A stretch of DNA of 64,000 nucleotides from positions 1-64,000 of the forward strand of contig NZ_JAAIMM010000011.1 in NCBI RefSeq assembly GCF_013300725.1, given 5' to 3'. Positions 16,388 to 25,240 of this stretch are shown piece by piece. The notes under the pieces were generated by a model that was given only the letters and a program-made list of their open reading frames with translations, searched no databases and had not been told where the DNA came from. Each line of letters begins with the position of its first letter. The first letter of the stretch is position 1. A program made the position numbers and the translations under genes. This DNA is from Allocoprococcus comes (GTDB taxonomy: Bacteria > Bacillota > Clostridia > Lachnospirales > Lachnospiraceae).

Positions 16388-17707
16388 TTACGCCTCATCC
16401 CTGATCCGTTTCATATGCGCTTTGATCGTTTTTTCATAACCGTTGTCACTCGCTTCATAGAACACCGCATCCCGGATCTCATCCGGCAGATACTGCTGTT
16501 TTACATAGTGATTCGGATAATCATGCGCATATTTGTAACCGATTCCGTGTCCTAACTTTGCAGAACCTTTATAATGTGCATCCTGCAAATGTACCGGAAC
16601 GGTTGTCTTATATTTTTTCACATTATCCATCGCCGCAAAGACTGCATTGCATGCCGAATTGCTCTTCGGTGCTGTCGCCACGTAAAGAACCGCTTGCGAC
16701 AGAATGATCTGTGCCTCCGGCATTCCGATCCGCTCCACCGCCTGCGCTGCGCTGACCGCTACATTCAGTGCCATCGGATCTGCATTTCCCACATCTTCCG
16801 ATGCACAGATCATGATCCTGCGGGCGATAAATTTGATATCCTCCCCCGCATACAGCATCTTTGCCAGATAATACACCGCCGCATCCGGATCGGAACCGCG
16901 CATACTTTTGATAAATGCAGAAATCGTATCGTAATGGTTATCCCCGGTCTTATCATATCGCACAACCCGCTTCTGTATACATTCCGATGCAACATCCAGC
17001 GTAATATGGATCTGACCGTCCTCACTTTTCGGTGTTGTGAGGATTCCAAGCTCCACTGCATTGAGAGCAGACCGGGCATCTCCGCCGGCAAGGTCCGCAA
17101 GGAAATGCAGGGCATCCTCCTCGATCACCGCATGGTAACTTCCCATTCCTTTTTTCTCATCCTGCACCGCTCTTAAGATCAGCGTCTCCACTTCCTCCTG
17201 CGACAGCGGACGCAGTTCAAAAATGCTTGATCTGGAAAGAAGCGCTCCATTCACTTCAAAGTACGGATTCTCCGTCGTCGCCCCGATCAGAATGATCGTG
17301 CCGTCTTCGACAAACGGAAGCAGATAATCCTGCTGTCCCTTGTTAAAACGGTGAATCTCATCGATGAAAAGGATCGTCCGCTTCTGGTACATCCCTTTCA
17401 GCTCTTTTGCTTTGTTCACCACTTCTTCCATATCCTTCTTCCCGGCAACCGTAGCATTAATCTGGGTAAATTCTGCACTTGTAGTATTGGCGATCACCTT
17501 TGCAAGCGTCGTCTTTCCGGTTCCCGGAGGACCGTAAAAGATGACGGAGCTTAATTTGTCCGCTTTGATCGCACGGTACAGAAGCTTGTCCTTTCCGATA
17601 ATGTGCTGCTGTCCAACTACCTCATCCAGAGTCGTTGGACGCAGTCTGGAGGCAAGGGGCGATTCTTTCTCCTTTGTCGTCTCCCGCATATAATCAAATA
17701 AATCCAT
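16388..17707 (-). CDS. rarA: Replication-associated recombination protein A (AAA+ ATPase)
   Basis: The 439-residue protein is a full-length RarA/MgsA, a clamp-loader-like AAA+ ATPase acting at stalled replication forks. It shows the start motif RPTTLDEVVGQQHI, Walker A GPPGTGKTTLA, Walker B LFIDEIHRFNKGQQD and sensor TTENPYFEVN. The C-terminal tetramerisation domain (SAAQAVERIGMPEAQIIL onward) is present. The ATG at 17707 follows AAAGGAGAGG; an 11-codon upstream extension is unlikely. It sits 13 nt after the polysaccharide deacetylase gene and is probably co-transcribed. Confidence 0.94.
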   Translation of the reverse strand: MDLFDYMRETTKEKESPLASRLRPTTLDEVVGQQHIIGKDKLLYRAIKADKLSSVIFYGPPGTGKTTLAKVIANTTSAEFTQINATVAGKKDMEEVVNKAKELKGMYQKRTILFIDEIHRFNKGQQDYLLPFVEDGTIILIGATTENPYFEVNGALLSRSSIFELRPLSQEEVETLILRAVQDEKKGMGSYHAVIEEDALHFLADLAGGDARSALNAVELGILTTPKSEDGQIHITLDVASECIQKRVVRYDKTGDNHYDTISAFIKSMRGSDPDAAVYYLAKMLYAGEDIKFIARRIMICASEDVGNADPMALNVAVSAAQAVERIGMPEAQIILSQAVLYVATAPKSNSACNAVFAAMDNVKKYKTTVPVHLQDAHYKGSAKLGHGIGYKYAHDYPNHYVKQQYLPDEIRDAVFYEASDNGYEKTIKAHMKRIRDEA

Positions 17708-17720
17708 CAAAACCTCTCCT

Positions 17721-18440
17721 TTAATCCAGCAGCAATTCATCGACTGTCACAAATTCGTATCCTTTTGCCTGCATGATATCAATAATACGAAGTGCCGCCT
17801 TCGCCGAAGACAAATAACAGTCATGTAATAAAATAATATCATTTTCCTCCGTTTCCGTCACTACTTTATTGACAATTTCTGTCTCGTTATCCGTATTCCA
17901 GTCAAGCGGATCCACATTCCATAGCACCGCAATCATACCGGTATTCTCTTCCATCTCCTTCTTCCAGGCTCCATAGGGCGGCCGCATATATTCCGTCTCT
18001 TTTCCGGTGACTGCTTCGATCGCGGCATTAGTCTTTTCCAGTTCGCACTCCGCTGTTTCCTGGGACATTTTGGTGAGATCCACGTGGCTGTAAGTATGAT
18101 TGCCGATGATATGTCCTTCCTCTGCCTCTCTTGTCAGAAGCTTCGGATACTTCACTGCATTTTCCCCGATTACAAAGAACGTAACCTTCACATTCCGCTC
18201 TGCAAGTCCGTCCAGAAGAACAGGCGTACCAGAAGGATGCGGACCGTCATCAAAGGTGAGGGCAATCTTTTGCTTTTCCTGATGCTGCGCATCTGTTCCA
18301 CCTGTGTCATAGGATGCTTCTACCGTTTCCTCATTCATTTTTATCAATTCGATCCTTCCGTTACTTACCACTCCCCAGCTCACCAGAAGCCATGTAAAAC
18401 AAAAAAAACTGATTATTCCATAAAACAGCCGGTGCAGCAT
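17721..18440 (-). CDS. Membrane-anchored polysaccharide deacetylase (NodB domain)
   Basis: The 239-residue protein has an N-terminal membrane helix (about 7-27) and a NodB domain (about 58-235). Motif 1 is LTFDDGPH, motif 2 is NHTYSH (metal-binding His pair), motif 3 is RPPYG, motif 4 is the DPLDW segment and motif 5 is ILLHD. All catalytic Asp and His residues are present. It should remove N-acetyl groups from peptidoglycan or another surface glycan outside the cell. The PdaA/PdaB-like size leaves open a sporulation or lysozyme-resistance role. SD GAGGGATG precedes the ATG. Confidence 0.9.
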   Translation of the reverse strand: MLHRLFYGIISFFCFTWLLVSWGVVSNGRIELIKMNEETVEASYDTGGTDAQHQEKQKIALTFDDGPHPSGTPVLLDGLAERNVKVTFFVIGENAVKYPKLLTREAEEGHIIGNHTYSHVDLTKMSQETAECELEKTNAAIEAVTGKETEYMRPPYGAWKKEMEENTGMIAVLWNVDPLDWNTDNETEIVNKVVTETEENDIILLHDCYLSSAKAALRIIDIMQAKGYEFVTVDELLLD

Positions 18441-18595
18441 CCGGACATCCCTCTTTTTCCATTCTACTCTTTTTACTATATGCGTGAGATTCTTTTCCTA
18501 TGTACTCACATTTATGCTTTCTTGCCTCATGCACTCTCGCGTTATGAAAATATTGGCAAAAATCCTACTTCTTCCAGTTTTCTGTTATAAGATAC

Positions 18596-18640
18596 AAAAA
18601 CAGAGGATACAAACCAGCTCCTGCTGATTCACATCCCCTG
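18596..18640 (-). terminator. Terminator of the alcohol dehydrogenase gene
   Basis: An 18-bp stem with wobbles (arms 18601-18618 and 18623-18640) and a 4-nt loop, followed by TTTTTG on the minus strand. It lies about 100 nt past the dehydrogenase stop. The rest of 18441-18740 holds no gene I can support. Confidence 0.7.
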
Positions 18641-18740
18641 AACCGTCTTTTTTTATTCTTCTGTTAAATACATTCTCTCAGAAATTTTTCTGGATTTTCC
18701 CACTTCATTTTAATCTTTGCAGATTCATTCCATCTCTTCT

Positions 18741-19892
18741 CTACATTGCCTTCTTATAAAGCGCAATAATATCCTTAATCGTAGACTGTCTCGGATTTGC
18801 CATGATATTTCCACTCTTCATGGCATCGACAGCCATCAGTTCAATCTTATCTTCCGTTACACCAACATCGGCAAGATGCTGCGGAATGCCAAGATCACGA
18901 AGCAGATTTCTTGCTTCATCTACCAGCATTTCCGGTACAAAATCGATCACCGGATCTTTTTCTTTGCTGATATAATTGTAGATCTTCTCATAACGTCCGT
19001 GGTCTGCAAGTGCATTATATTCTACGATCGTTGGAAGAAGGATTGCATTTGCCACACCGTGTGCTACATGAAAATAGGCGCTTACCGGATGGCTCATAGC
19101 ATGGATATTTCCGAGTCTTGCCCAGGCAAATGCGATACCTGCGAACATACTTCCGGAGAGCATGGCTGCTGCCGCCTCTTCATCCTGGCGGTTTGCCACG
19201 AATCTGCGCAGATTTGCACCGATCAGTTCCATTGCCTTTTCTGCCATCGCGTCGGAAAATGGAGAAGCGTCTCTTGAAGTATATGCCTCCCATGCATGGA
19301 TCAGTGCATCTACGCCACATGCTGCGGCTACAGATGCCGGTGAAGTCATGACAAGTTCCGGATCCAGAAGGGCATAGCTCGGGATCAGCTCATAACTGAA
19401 TACGGTCAGCTTATAGTTTCTTGCTTCGTCCGTAATTACAGAGAATGCGGTCACTTCACTTCCTGTACCTGCCGTTGTCGGGATTGCAATGATTGGAACG
19501 ATCGGTCCCGGCACCTTATGTGCTCCCTCATAATCTCCGATCTCTCCGCCGTATTTTGCAAGAACACCAACTGCCTTTGCCACATCCATCGGGCTTCCAC
19601 CGCCGAAAGCTACAATACTGGTTGCTCCTGCCTTTTTGTATGCCTCTGTCGCTTTATTTACCGTTTCTACAGACGGATTGGCTTCTACATCAGTAAATAC
19701 TTCGATTTCAATACCGGAAGCTTTTACGATCTCTTCCACCTTCTCTACCATCCCGATCTTCTTCAAAACCGGTCCGGAGATCAAAAGCATCTTCCTGGAA
19801 CCACTTTTCTCAAGAAGCTCCGGAAGTCTTTTTAAACTGCCTTTTCCAAAAATAATATCCTGTGGTACATTGAATGCAAAATCTTTCATCAT
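18741..19892 (-). CDS. Iron-containing alcohol dehydrogenase
   Basis: The 383-residue protein is a group III (Fe-ADH) NAD(P)-dependent dehydrogenase. It has the nucleotide loop FGGGSPMDVAKAVG (about 94-107), the TTAGTGSEVT segment and the metal-site helices with HAMSHPVSAYFHVAHGVANA. Relatives include butanol, lactaldehyde and 1,3-propanediol dehydrogenases; the exact substrate cannot be read from sequence. It is a single-gene unit with its own terminator. Its leader carries the recurring GTGTATACGAT motif and a cluster of hairpins (19911-20043). SD AAAGGAG lies 6-7 nt before the ATG. Confidence 0.92.
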   Translation of the reverse strand: MMKDFAFNVPQDIIFGKGSLKRLPELLEKSGSRKMLLISGPVLKKIGMVEKVEEIVKASGIEIEVFTDVEANPSVETVNKATEAYKKAGATSIVAFGGGSPMDVAKAVGVLAKYGGEIGDYEGAHKVPGPIVPIIAIPTTAGTGSEVTAFSVITDEARNYKLTVFSYELIPSYALLDPELVMTSPASVAAACGVDALIHAWEAYTSRDASPFSDAMAEKAMELIGANLRRFVANRQDEEAAAAMLSGSMFAGIAFAWARLGNIHAMSHPVSAYFHVAHGVANAILLPTIVEYNALADHGRYEKIYNYISKEKDPVIDFVPEMLVDEARNLLRDLGIPQHLADVGVTEDKIELMAVDAMKSGNIMANPRQSTIKDIIALYKKAM

Positions 19893-19908
19893 CTACTACT
19901 CCTTTTTC

Positions 19909-19926
19909 CTTATCGTATACACAAAG
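19909..19926. repeat. Recurring motif TTATCGTATACACAAAG, site 2
   Basis: Second of four related sites. It lies between the hairpin GAATGTGCC/GGCACATTC (19926-19945) and the SD of the alcohol dehydrogenase. Confidence 0.55.
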
Positions 19927-20016
19927 AATGTGCCTTGGCACATTCTCGCGCCAAGCGCAGTCACTTGCGACATTATTCCTCTTCGCGCGAGTGCGCATCT
20001 CCGGCACACAGTGCCT
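19926..20016. other. Hairpin-dense leader of the alcohol dehydrogenase gene
   Basis: About 90 nt packed with inverted repeats: GAATGTGCC/GGCACATTC, CTCGCGC/GCGCGAG enclosing CAAG/CTTG, and GGCAC/GTGCC. GC content is higher than the surroundings. It could be a structured leader, the tail of the flavin reductase transcript or a small mobile repeat. No protein is predicted here. Confidence 0.5.
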
Positions 20017-20020
20017 TTTA

Positions 20021-20043
20021 TTTTATAGGAAGTTCCTATAAAA
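20021..20043. terminator. Palindromic terminator after the flavin reductase
   Basis: Perfect 11-bp inverted repeat TTTTATAGGAA/TTCCTATAAAA. A-rich and T-rich ends on both sides allow it to act in either direction; on the minus strand it follows the flavin reductase gene. Confidence 0.6.
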
Positions 20044-20139
20044 CAAAAAACGAGACCGCACCATTGCAGCCTCGCCCTTGAGTTTCCACTTACACAGAAT
20101 ATACCCTCTGTCATTTCTTTGTCAAGAGAATCTGTGTTT

Positions 20140-20745
20140 TTATTTTTTCTTTTTCTTCACGTTCTTCTTTACTGTCTTTTTCGCCGGTTTCTTCACACTG
20201 TACCCAAACGTTCCCAAAAGCTTACCCAGACTATAATACTGTCCGTGCACATATACGATCGGATCGGTCTTTTCCAGTGCAAATCGTCCTTTCTGATCCA
20301 TATAGGCATCATCTACATGAACTGCTTTTACCTCGGCAAGGAAAATATGATGCGATCCCGGCGTTTCTTTTTTGACCACCCTGCACTCGATGTTGACCGG
20401 GCTTTCCCCGATCAGTGGTGCGCTCACATGCTCTGCCTTTTCCGGAGTCAGATGCAGCTCTTTGAATTTGTCCACATCTCTTCCCGAACGCACACCACAG
20501 TAATCCGTCGCATACGCAAGCTTTTCTGTTGTCAGATTGATCACAAATTCACCGGTCTCTTCGATCATATGATAAGAATACCGCTCCGGTCTCACGGAAA
20601 TGGAAACCATCGGCGGATTGGTGCAGACGGTTCCCGCCCACGCCACGGTAATGATATTTGGATTGCCTTCTTTATCTGCCACGCTGACCATAACTGCCGG
20701 CAGCGGATACAGCATATTGCCCGGCTTCCAGATCTGCTTTGCCAT
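20140..20745 (-). CDS. Flavin reductase family protein with Lys-rich tail
   Basis: The 201-residue protein has the FMN-binding split-barrel fold of the flavin reductase/flavoredoxin group. N-terminal MLYPLPAVMVSVADKEGNPN, the phosphate-binding region TVAWAGTVCTNPPMVSISVRPERYS given here in two parts (TVAWAGTVCTNPP; SISVRPERYS), and INLTTEKLAYA are typical. It should reduce flavin with NAD(P)H or act as a small electron carrier. The last ~18 residues are almost all Lys (KKPAKKTVKKNVKKKKK), outside the usual domain end. It may be co-transcribed with the pyrophosphatase 25 nt upstream. Confidence 0.88.
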   Translation of the reverse strand: MAKQIWKPGNMLYPLPAVMVSVADKEGNPNIITVAWAGTVCTNPPMVSISVRPERYSYHMIEETGEFVINLTTEKLAYATDYCGVRSGRDVDKFKELHLTPEKAEHVSAPLIGESPVNIECRVVKKETPGSHHIFLAEVKAVHVDDAYMDQKGRFALEKTDPIVYVHGQYYSLGKLLGTFGYSVKKPAKKTVKKNVKKKKK

Positions 20746-20770
20746 CTTTCATCTCTCCCGTATCATCTGT

Positions 20771-22426
20771 TTATTGTTTCTGCTGCAGGTAAGTGACCAG
20801 AACAGGGATCATCTGTTTTTTTCTGGATACGACCCCCTTCAGAAGGATCTTTTCGGTATCACCTGACAGTTCATACGCTTCAAGGACCTGCTCCTTCGCA
20901 TTCTCGCCACAGCACAGAAGCTCTGTTGATTCCTCCAGGATGTTGGTCATCATCAGGTAAAGCATATGCAGTCCCTGCGTCTTTCTTGCCTCTTCCAGAT
21001 ATGGAATCAGACGTTCTTTTACCTCATCCAGCTCATCCTGATTCATGGAAGTGATCTGTCCGACTCCGAACCTCGTATCTTTCACATTAAATACCTTGAA
21101 GTCCTGGAAACAGATCTCTTCTACGGATTTACCACGCAGATTACTTCCCGCATTAAACATCTCTTTTGCATGTTCTTCCATATTGATTCCGGCGATCCGT
21201 GCCAGTGCTTCTGCTGCTGCCTGATCAACCATGGTACAGGTTGGTGAACGGAACAGTAAGGTATCCGAAATGATCGCTGAACACAGAAGTCCCGCTATCT
21301 GCGGATCTACTTCCACACCGCTTTCCTGATACATCTGGTAAATGATCGTCGCCGTACACCCAACCGGCTGATTGCGGAAGTAGACCGGTCCAATGGTCTC
21401 CAGACCACCCAGTCTGTGATGATCAATGATCTCCTGCACCTCTGCCTCTTCAATTCCATTCACAGCCTGTGATTTTTCATTATGATCCACCAGAATTACC
21501 TGTTTTTTACGGGAAGTCATAAGTCTTCGTCTGGAGAGGAAACCATAGAACTTTCCTTTATTATCCAGAATTGGGAAATCTCTGTACTTCGTCTTTGACA
21601 TGACTTCTTTGACCTGTTCTACATAATCTTTCAGATGGAACGTTTCCAGATTGTCACGGCTCATGAAAAATTTGACCGGAATACTCTGGTTGATCAGCCT
21701 TGCTGCAGTAAAGGTATCATGTGGTGTCTGAATGATCACAATGTCCCGCTCCTCTGCCATCTTCTTGATCGTCTTGGAGATATTGGCTCCCTGACAGATG
21801 ACCAGACAGCTTGCATCCATCTCGATCGCGCAGAGCTGGGACTCATAACGGTTTCCGAGAATAACAAGATCATCCTTCTCGATAAAATTCTCCATCATAT
21901 CTGGACTGGATGCTGCAATGACAACTTTTCCATTCAGGAAATAGCCATGTTCATTCCCGGTGATCAGCATTCCGTCCAGTGTCTTGACGATGTTTCGGTA
22001 CTGGGTTCTCGCTGTTGCAAGAATATTATTGTCATACACTTCCATATAAGATGTTGCGATATCTCCGATGGTGATCAGCCCTTCCAGCTTCTCCCCTCTT
22101 GTCACCGGCAGAGTCTTGATGTTCTCATCCTTCATCCGTGCCCATGCATCTTTAATGGACATGTGACCAGAGACTCCTTCGATCTGACGGATATCCATAT
22201 CCTTCACCTGCAGATGTACATTGTCCAGAAGTGCCGGCACCTCTGTCTGGAATTTATCCAGAACATAAGCGGTCTCGCCATTGACCTCGCCTGCTCTCTT
22301 CGCTATGTATCTCTCTCCTGTGATCTGATTTTTCAGATTTGCATATGCTATTGCTGAACAGATGGAATCCGTATCCGGATTTTTGTGTCCGATCACATAC
22401 ACTTTCTTTGGTTTTTTCTGTTCCAT
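20771..22426 (-). CDS. Manganese-dependent inorganic pyrophosphatase with CBS and DRTGG domains
   Basis: The 551-residue protein is the regulatory form of family II pyrophosphatase, which hydrolyses PPi to phosphate. The catalytic DHH domain begins with GHKNPDTDSICSA (about 11-23). A first CBS motif (about 75-125; LITIGDIATSYM), a DRTGG insert (about 130-245) and a second CBS motif (LSRRRL) interrupt it. The DHH segments LVDHNE and IIDHHRLGG follow, then the DHHA2 domain. In relatives, CBS domains bind adenine nucleotides and diadenosine polyphosphates to tune activity. SD GGAG precedes the ATG. Confidence 0.94.
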   Translation of the reverse strand: MEQKKPKKVYVIGHKNPDTDSICSAIAYANLKNQITGERYIAKRAGEVNGETAYVLDKFQTEVPALLDNVHLQVKDMDIRQIEGVSGHMSIKDAWARMKDENIKTLPVTRGEKLEGLITIGDIATSYMEVYDNNILATARTQYRNIVKTLDGMLITGNEHGYFLNGKVVIAASSPDMMENFIEKDDLVILGNRYESQLCAIEMDASCLVICQGANISKTIKKMAEERDIVIIQTPHDTFTAARLINQSIPVKFFMSRDNLETFHLKDYVEQVKEVMSKTKYRDFPILDNKGKFYGFLSRRRLMTSRKKQVILVDHNEKSQAVNGIEEAEVQEIIDHHRLGGLETIGPVYFRNQPVGCTATIIYQMYQESGVEVDPQIAGLLCSAIISDTLLFRSPTCTMVDQAAAEALARIAGINMEEHAKEMFNAGSNLRGKSVEEICFQDFKVFNVKDTRFGVGQITSMNQDELDEVKERLIPYLEEARKTQGLHMLYLMMTNILEESTELLCCGENAKEQVLEAYELSGDTEKILLKGVVSRKKQMIPVLVTYLQQKQ

Positions 22427-22526
22427 TTTATTACAACTCCATTACTATCTCTTGTGTTACTTACTTTTCAGAATGCCATTTTTTTCGTTGTTCGTCAACC
22501 CTTGTACGGATAAAAGACCACTTACA

Positions 22527-23822
22527 CTAAATTTTAAACAATATCTCTACAAGCGCCTTCGGTCTTCCTCCTGCTGCCGCAGTCTTCTTCGCATATACTT
22601 TTCCATAGCCGGCTTCCATGATCTTATTCATGATCCGCCGGGCACTTCTGACCTTAATTCCCAGGCACTCTGCCAGCTGATGTGCATCAAAAATATAACT
22701 TTTTCTCACATCTGCAATTGCAATGATCTTCAGGATTGATGTTGTACTAAGACCTGTCTTCTCTGAAATTTCCTGTAATTTGGGATCGGAAGAAATAAGC
22801 TGGTATTCCAGCTGGATCTCTTTTCCAAGCGGACCATGCTGTGTCTGCTTTGCATCAATCCAGAAAATCTCCTGCTTTTCATTTTTCAGGGAAGAATCCA
22901 ATGCACGCCTTGCATTCATTTCTGCTTCATTCATGGTTCCTCCGGTTCCAATTCCCACATTCAGGCTGATCTTATTTTCTTCCTGAACCTTTTTTTGCAG
23001 GTTCAGAAGTCTCCTCTGATTAAACTCTTCCTGCACAGCTCCCGAGTTTGAAAATACGATATACTCTCTTCTTCCAGATGCAAAAATCGCTCCCTGAATC
23101 CCTTTTGTATATTTAATGATTTCTTTTTCAATATCTGCTTTTGCGAGCATACTCGAATAATAATTTTCTTCTCTGCTCTCATAGTCTGTAAGCTGAAAAA
23201 TTTCAACTGCTGCCTGCGCATACTCCGCTTCCTGGAGTGCGCATTCATTTTTTAATTTTTCCAATGCCACTCTCACCTTCGCCCTGGTCGGCGGCAGATA
23301 AATGGCATGATACCCTTTTTCTTTCAGTATCTTATATACCCAGCGCAGTGAAGTCAGTGCCACATTCACTTTTCCTTCATCCAGAAGCTTCATGTGCCAC
23401 TCCACATACTGTTCTTCTTCTACTCCTGCTTGAAACGGGCAGGAATAGATATTTCTTGCCAGAATATCAAATGCATCCAGCAAATCCTCAATAACCTGTT
23501 TTTCTACAATATCAATACTAAATGCATCCAGTTCGATATTACTTTTCTGCATCTGCAGGAAAGCTCCGGCTATACTGACAACCGACTTTTCCACCGAAGC
23601 ATGCGGCTTGGTAAAATGATAGTTCTGCCCGACAAAACTCTCGACCGCGCGACCGGTAAACAGCACCGCATCACACTCCAGTTCACATCCTTCGATTAGT
23701 CTGTCGCTTCGATTGACCTGCTCTTCTTCATAGGAAACTACTTCGACTAAACTGTCAATTTCTTTTATACTCTTCTTAACAATCTCGCAAGATGCTTTTG
23801 ATCCGATAACTCCAATTTTCAC
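22527..23822 (-). CDS. Transcriptional regulator with nucleotide-cyclase-like middle domain and C-terminal winged HTH
   Basis: I recognise no named family with certainty. The N-terminal part (about 1-190) resembles a PrpR-like ligand-sensing Rossmann region. The middle (about 215-330) has features of a degenerate GGDEF/cyclase-like fold (GAIFASGRREYIVFSN; LNVGIGTGGTMNEAEMNARR). The C-terminus (about 345-431) holds helices typical of winged HTH (LQEISEKTGLSTTSILKI; AECLGIKVRSARRIMNKIM). I prefer the GTG at 23822 because GGGGG lies 8-9 nt upstream; the ATG at 23837 has no SD. It sits just past the terminator of the two-peptidase operon and probably controls it. Confidence 0.7.
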   Translation of the reverse strand: MKIGVIGSKASCEIVKKSIKEIDSLVEVVSYEEEQVNRSDRLIEGCELECDAVLFTGRAVESFVGQNYHFTKPHASVEKSVVSIAGAFLQMQKSNIELDAFSIDIVEKQVIEDLLDAFDILARNIYSCPFQAGVEEEQYVEWHMKLLDEGKVNVALTSLRWVYKILKEKGYHAIYLPPTRAKVRVALEKLKNECALQEAEYAQAAVEIFQLTDYESREENYYSSMLAKADIEKEIIKYTKGIQGAIFASGRREYIVFSNSGAVQEEFNQRRLLNLQKKVQEENKISLNVGIGTGGTMNEAEMNARRALDSSLKNEKQEIFWIDAKQTQHGPLGKEIQLEYQLISSDPKLQEISEKTGLSTTSILKIIAIADVRKSYIFDAHQLAECLGIKVRSARRIMNKIMEAGYGKVYAKKTAAAGGRPKALVEILFKI

Positions 23823-23855
23823 AAAAATATCCCCCATATTGTGATCTTATATTTT

Positions 23856-23888
23856 AAAAAAGGAATCCCTCAAACGGGATTCCTTTTT
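23856..23888. terminator. Strong terminator after the M20 peptidase operon
   Basis: A perfect stem AAAAAGGAATCCC/GGGATTCCTTTTT, directly after the peptidase stop codon and followed by T residues on the minus strand. It separates the operon from the regulator gene. Confidence 0.85.
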
Positions 23889-23889
23889 A

Positions 23890-25224
23890 TTATAACTCAG
23901 AGCCATCAAAAACCACAAGCTTAGAATATTCTTTTTTTAATTCCAGATAGCTTTCTTTTGTCAGTGTCGGTTTGAAATTATCCAGAATATGTTTTGCCTT
24001 CTTTGCATCATCATAAAGAAGATCAATGATCGTAAGTGCCATCATCTTTGCCGGAACGATATATGCCAACTCCGGATCTGCAAGACGATAATCTTTGGAA
24101 TGAAGTCCTCCGATGATTCCTTCTGTCCAGATGTGCATACACGGCATAATCTGGGAAAGATCCCCCAGATCGGTAGAACCTGCTGTCTCATATAATTCTA
24201 CAAATGAATCTTTTTCTGCCCCTGTATATTCAATCATATTCTCCTTATATAAAGCGGAAAGTTCACGGTTGGTATTCATTGGGAGATAGCCAATCTTATC
24301 ATCAATCTCAACCTTTCCACCGAGTGAAAGAGCTCCGGCTTTTAATGCACGGTTCACTTTTTTACTTGCATCCAGCATTCCTTCGATTGTAAAAGCACGC
24401 ACCATAATCTGCATCTTCACAACTGCCGGGACCACGTTGACCAGATCTCCGCCTTCTGTGATGATCGCGCTCACACGAACCTTTTCTTTCTCCTGAAAAG
24501 TCTCACGGAGTGCATGGATATTGTTCAGTGCCAGCTCTGCCATATTTAACGCATTGATTCCTTCATGTGGTGCAAAACCTGCATGCGCAGCTTCTCCGAT
24601 AAATGTTACCGTCTTTGTCACAAAGCCGTTGCAGTCGGTATCAATCGTGCAATGTCTGCCATTTCCAATTTCCATCATGTGACACTGCAATGCCATATCC
24701 ACATCATCAAAGCCACCGCGTTTTAAATATTCCTGCTTGCCGCCGTAAAAGCTGATCTTATTTTCACGAATCAGGCTGTCACGGTAATCATAATCTACAC
24801 ATTCCTCAGCCGGGATCGCAATAAAATCAACCGCGCCATCCAGTTCTTTCATAACTCCGGATTTCAAAAGACCGATCGCACATCCATACAGATTTGCAAG
24901 CTGTGCGTGATGACCGCAGGCATGAACATTCCCCTCCGGTGTGCTGTCCGGATGTTCTTTGCACTGGATACAGTCCAGCTCTCCGATCACGGCAATTCTT
25001 GTATCCCCTTTTTTCGGAGTTGAAACCTTGCAGCCGGTATATGCAATTTCTGTTTCCGGCTCTTCCCCAAGCTTCTGAAATGCCTTTATCATTCTCTCAG
25101 TCGTCTTAAATTCTTTATAGCCAAGTTCAGGCGTTTTATATACATCATCGCCAAGCTGAATGATCAGATCCCTGTTCGCATCAATCGCGTCCAGACATCT
25201 CTTCTTCAGTTCTTCTTTTTCCAT
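23890..25224 (-). CDS. M20-family amidohydrolase, AbgB-like
   Basis: The 444-residue protein belongs to the M20D amidohydrolase group (AbgB/IAA-amino-acid hydrolase-like), which cleaves amino acids from N-acyl or aminobenzoyl conjugates. Metal-binding segments are visible: GNVHACGHHAQLANLYG, the acidic PAEECVDYD stretch, the lid domain start HAGFAPHEGINALNMAE, and GGLHSKDYR near the C-terminus. A central dimerisation lid is present. I chose the ATG at 25224 (SD AGGAGA); an upstream GTG would add nine residues and remove the SD. It lies 16 nt after a second M20-type peptidase and shares its operon with two membrane proteins. Confidence 0.88.
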   Translation of the reverse strand: MEKEELKKRCLDAIDANRDLIIQLGDDVYKTPELGYKEFKTTERMIKAFQKLGEEPETEIAYTGCKVSTPKKGDTRIAVIGELDCIQCKEHPDSTPEGNVHACGHHAQLANLYGCAIGLLKSGVMKELDGAVDFIAIPAEECVDYDYRDSLIRENKISFYGGKQEYLKRGGFDDVDMALQCHMMEIGNGRHCTIDTDCNGFVTKTVTFIGEAAHAGFAPHEGINALNMAELALNNIHALRETFQEKEKVRVSAIITEGGDLVNVVPAVVKMQIMVRAFTIEGMLDASKKVNRALKAGALSLGGKVEIDDKIGYLPMNTNRELSALYKENMIEYTGAEKDSFVELYETAGSTDLGDLSQIMPCMHIWTEGIIGGLHSKDYRLADPELAYIVPAKMMALTIIDLLYDDAKKAKHILDNFKPTLTKESYLELKKEYSKLVVFDGSEL

Positions 25225-25240
25225 CTGTGTCGTCCATCTC

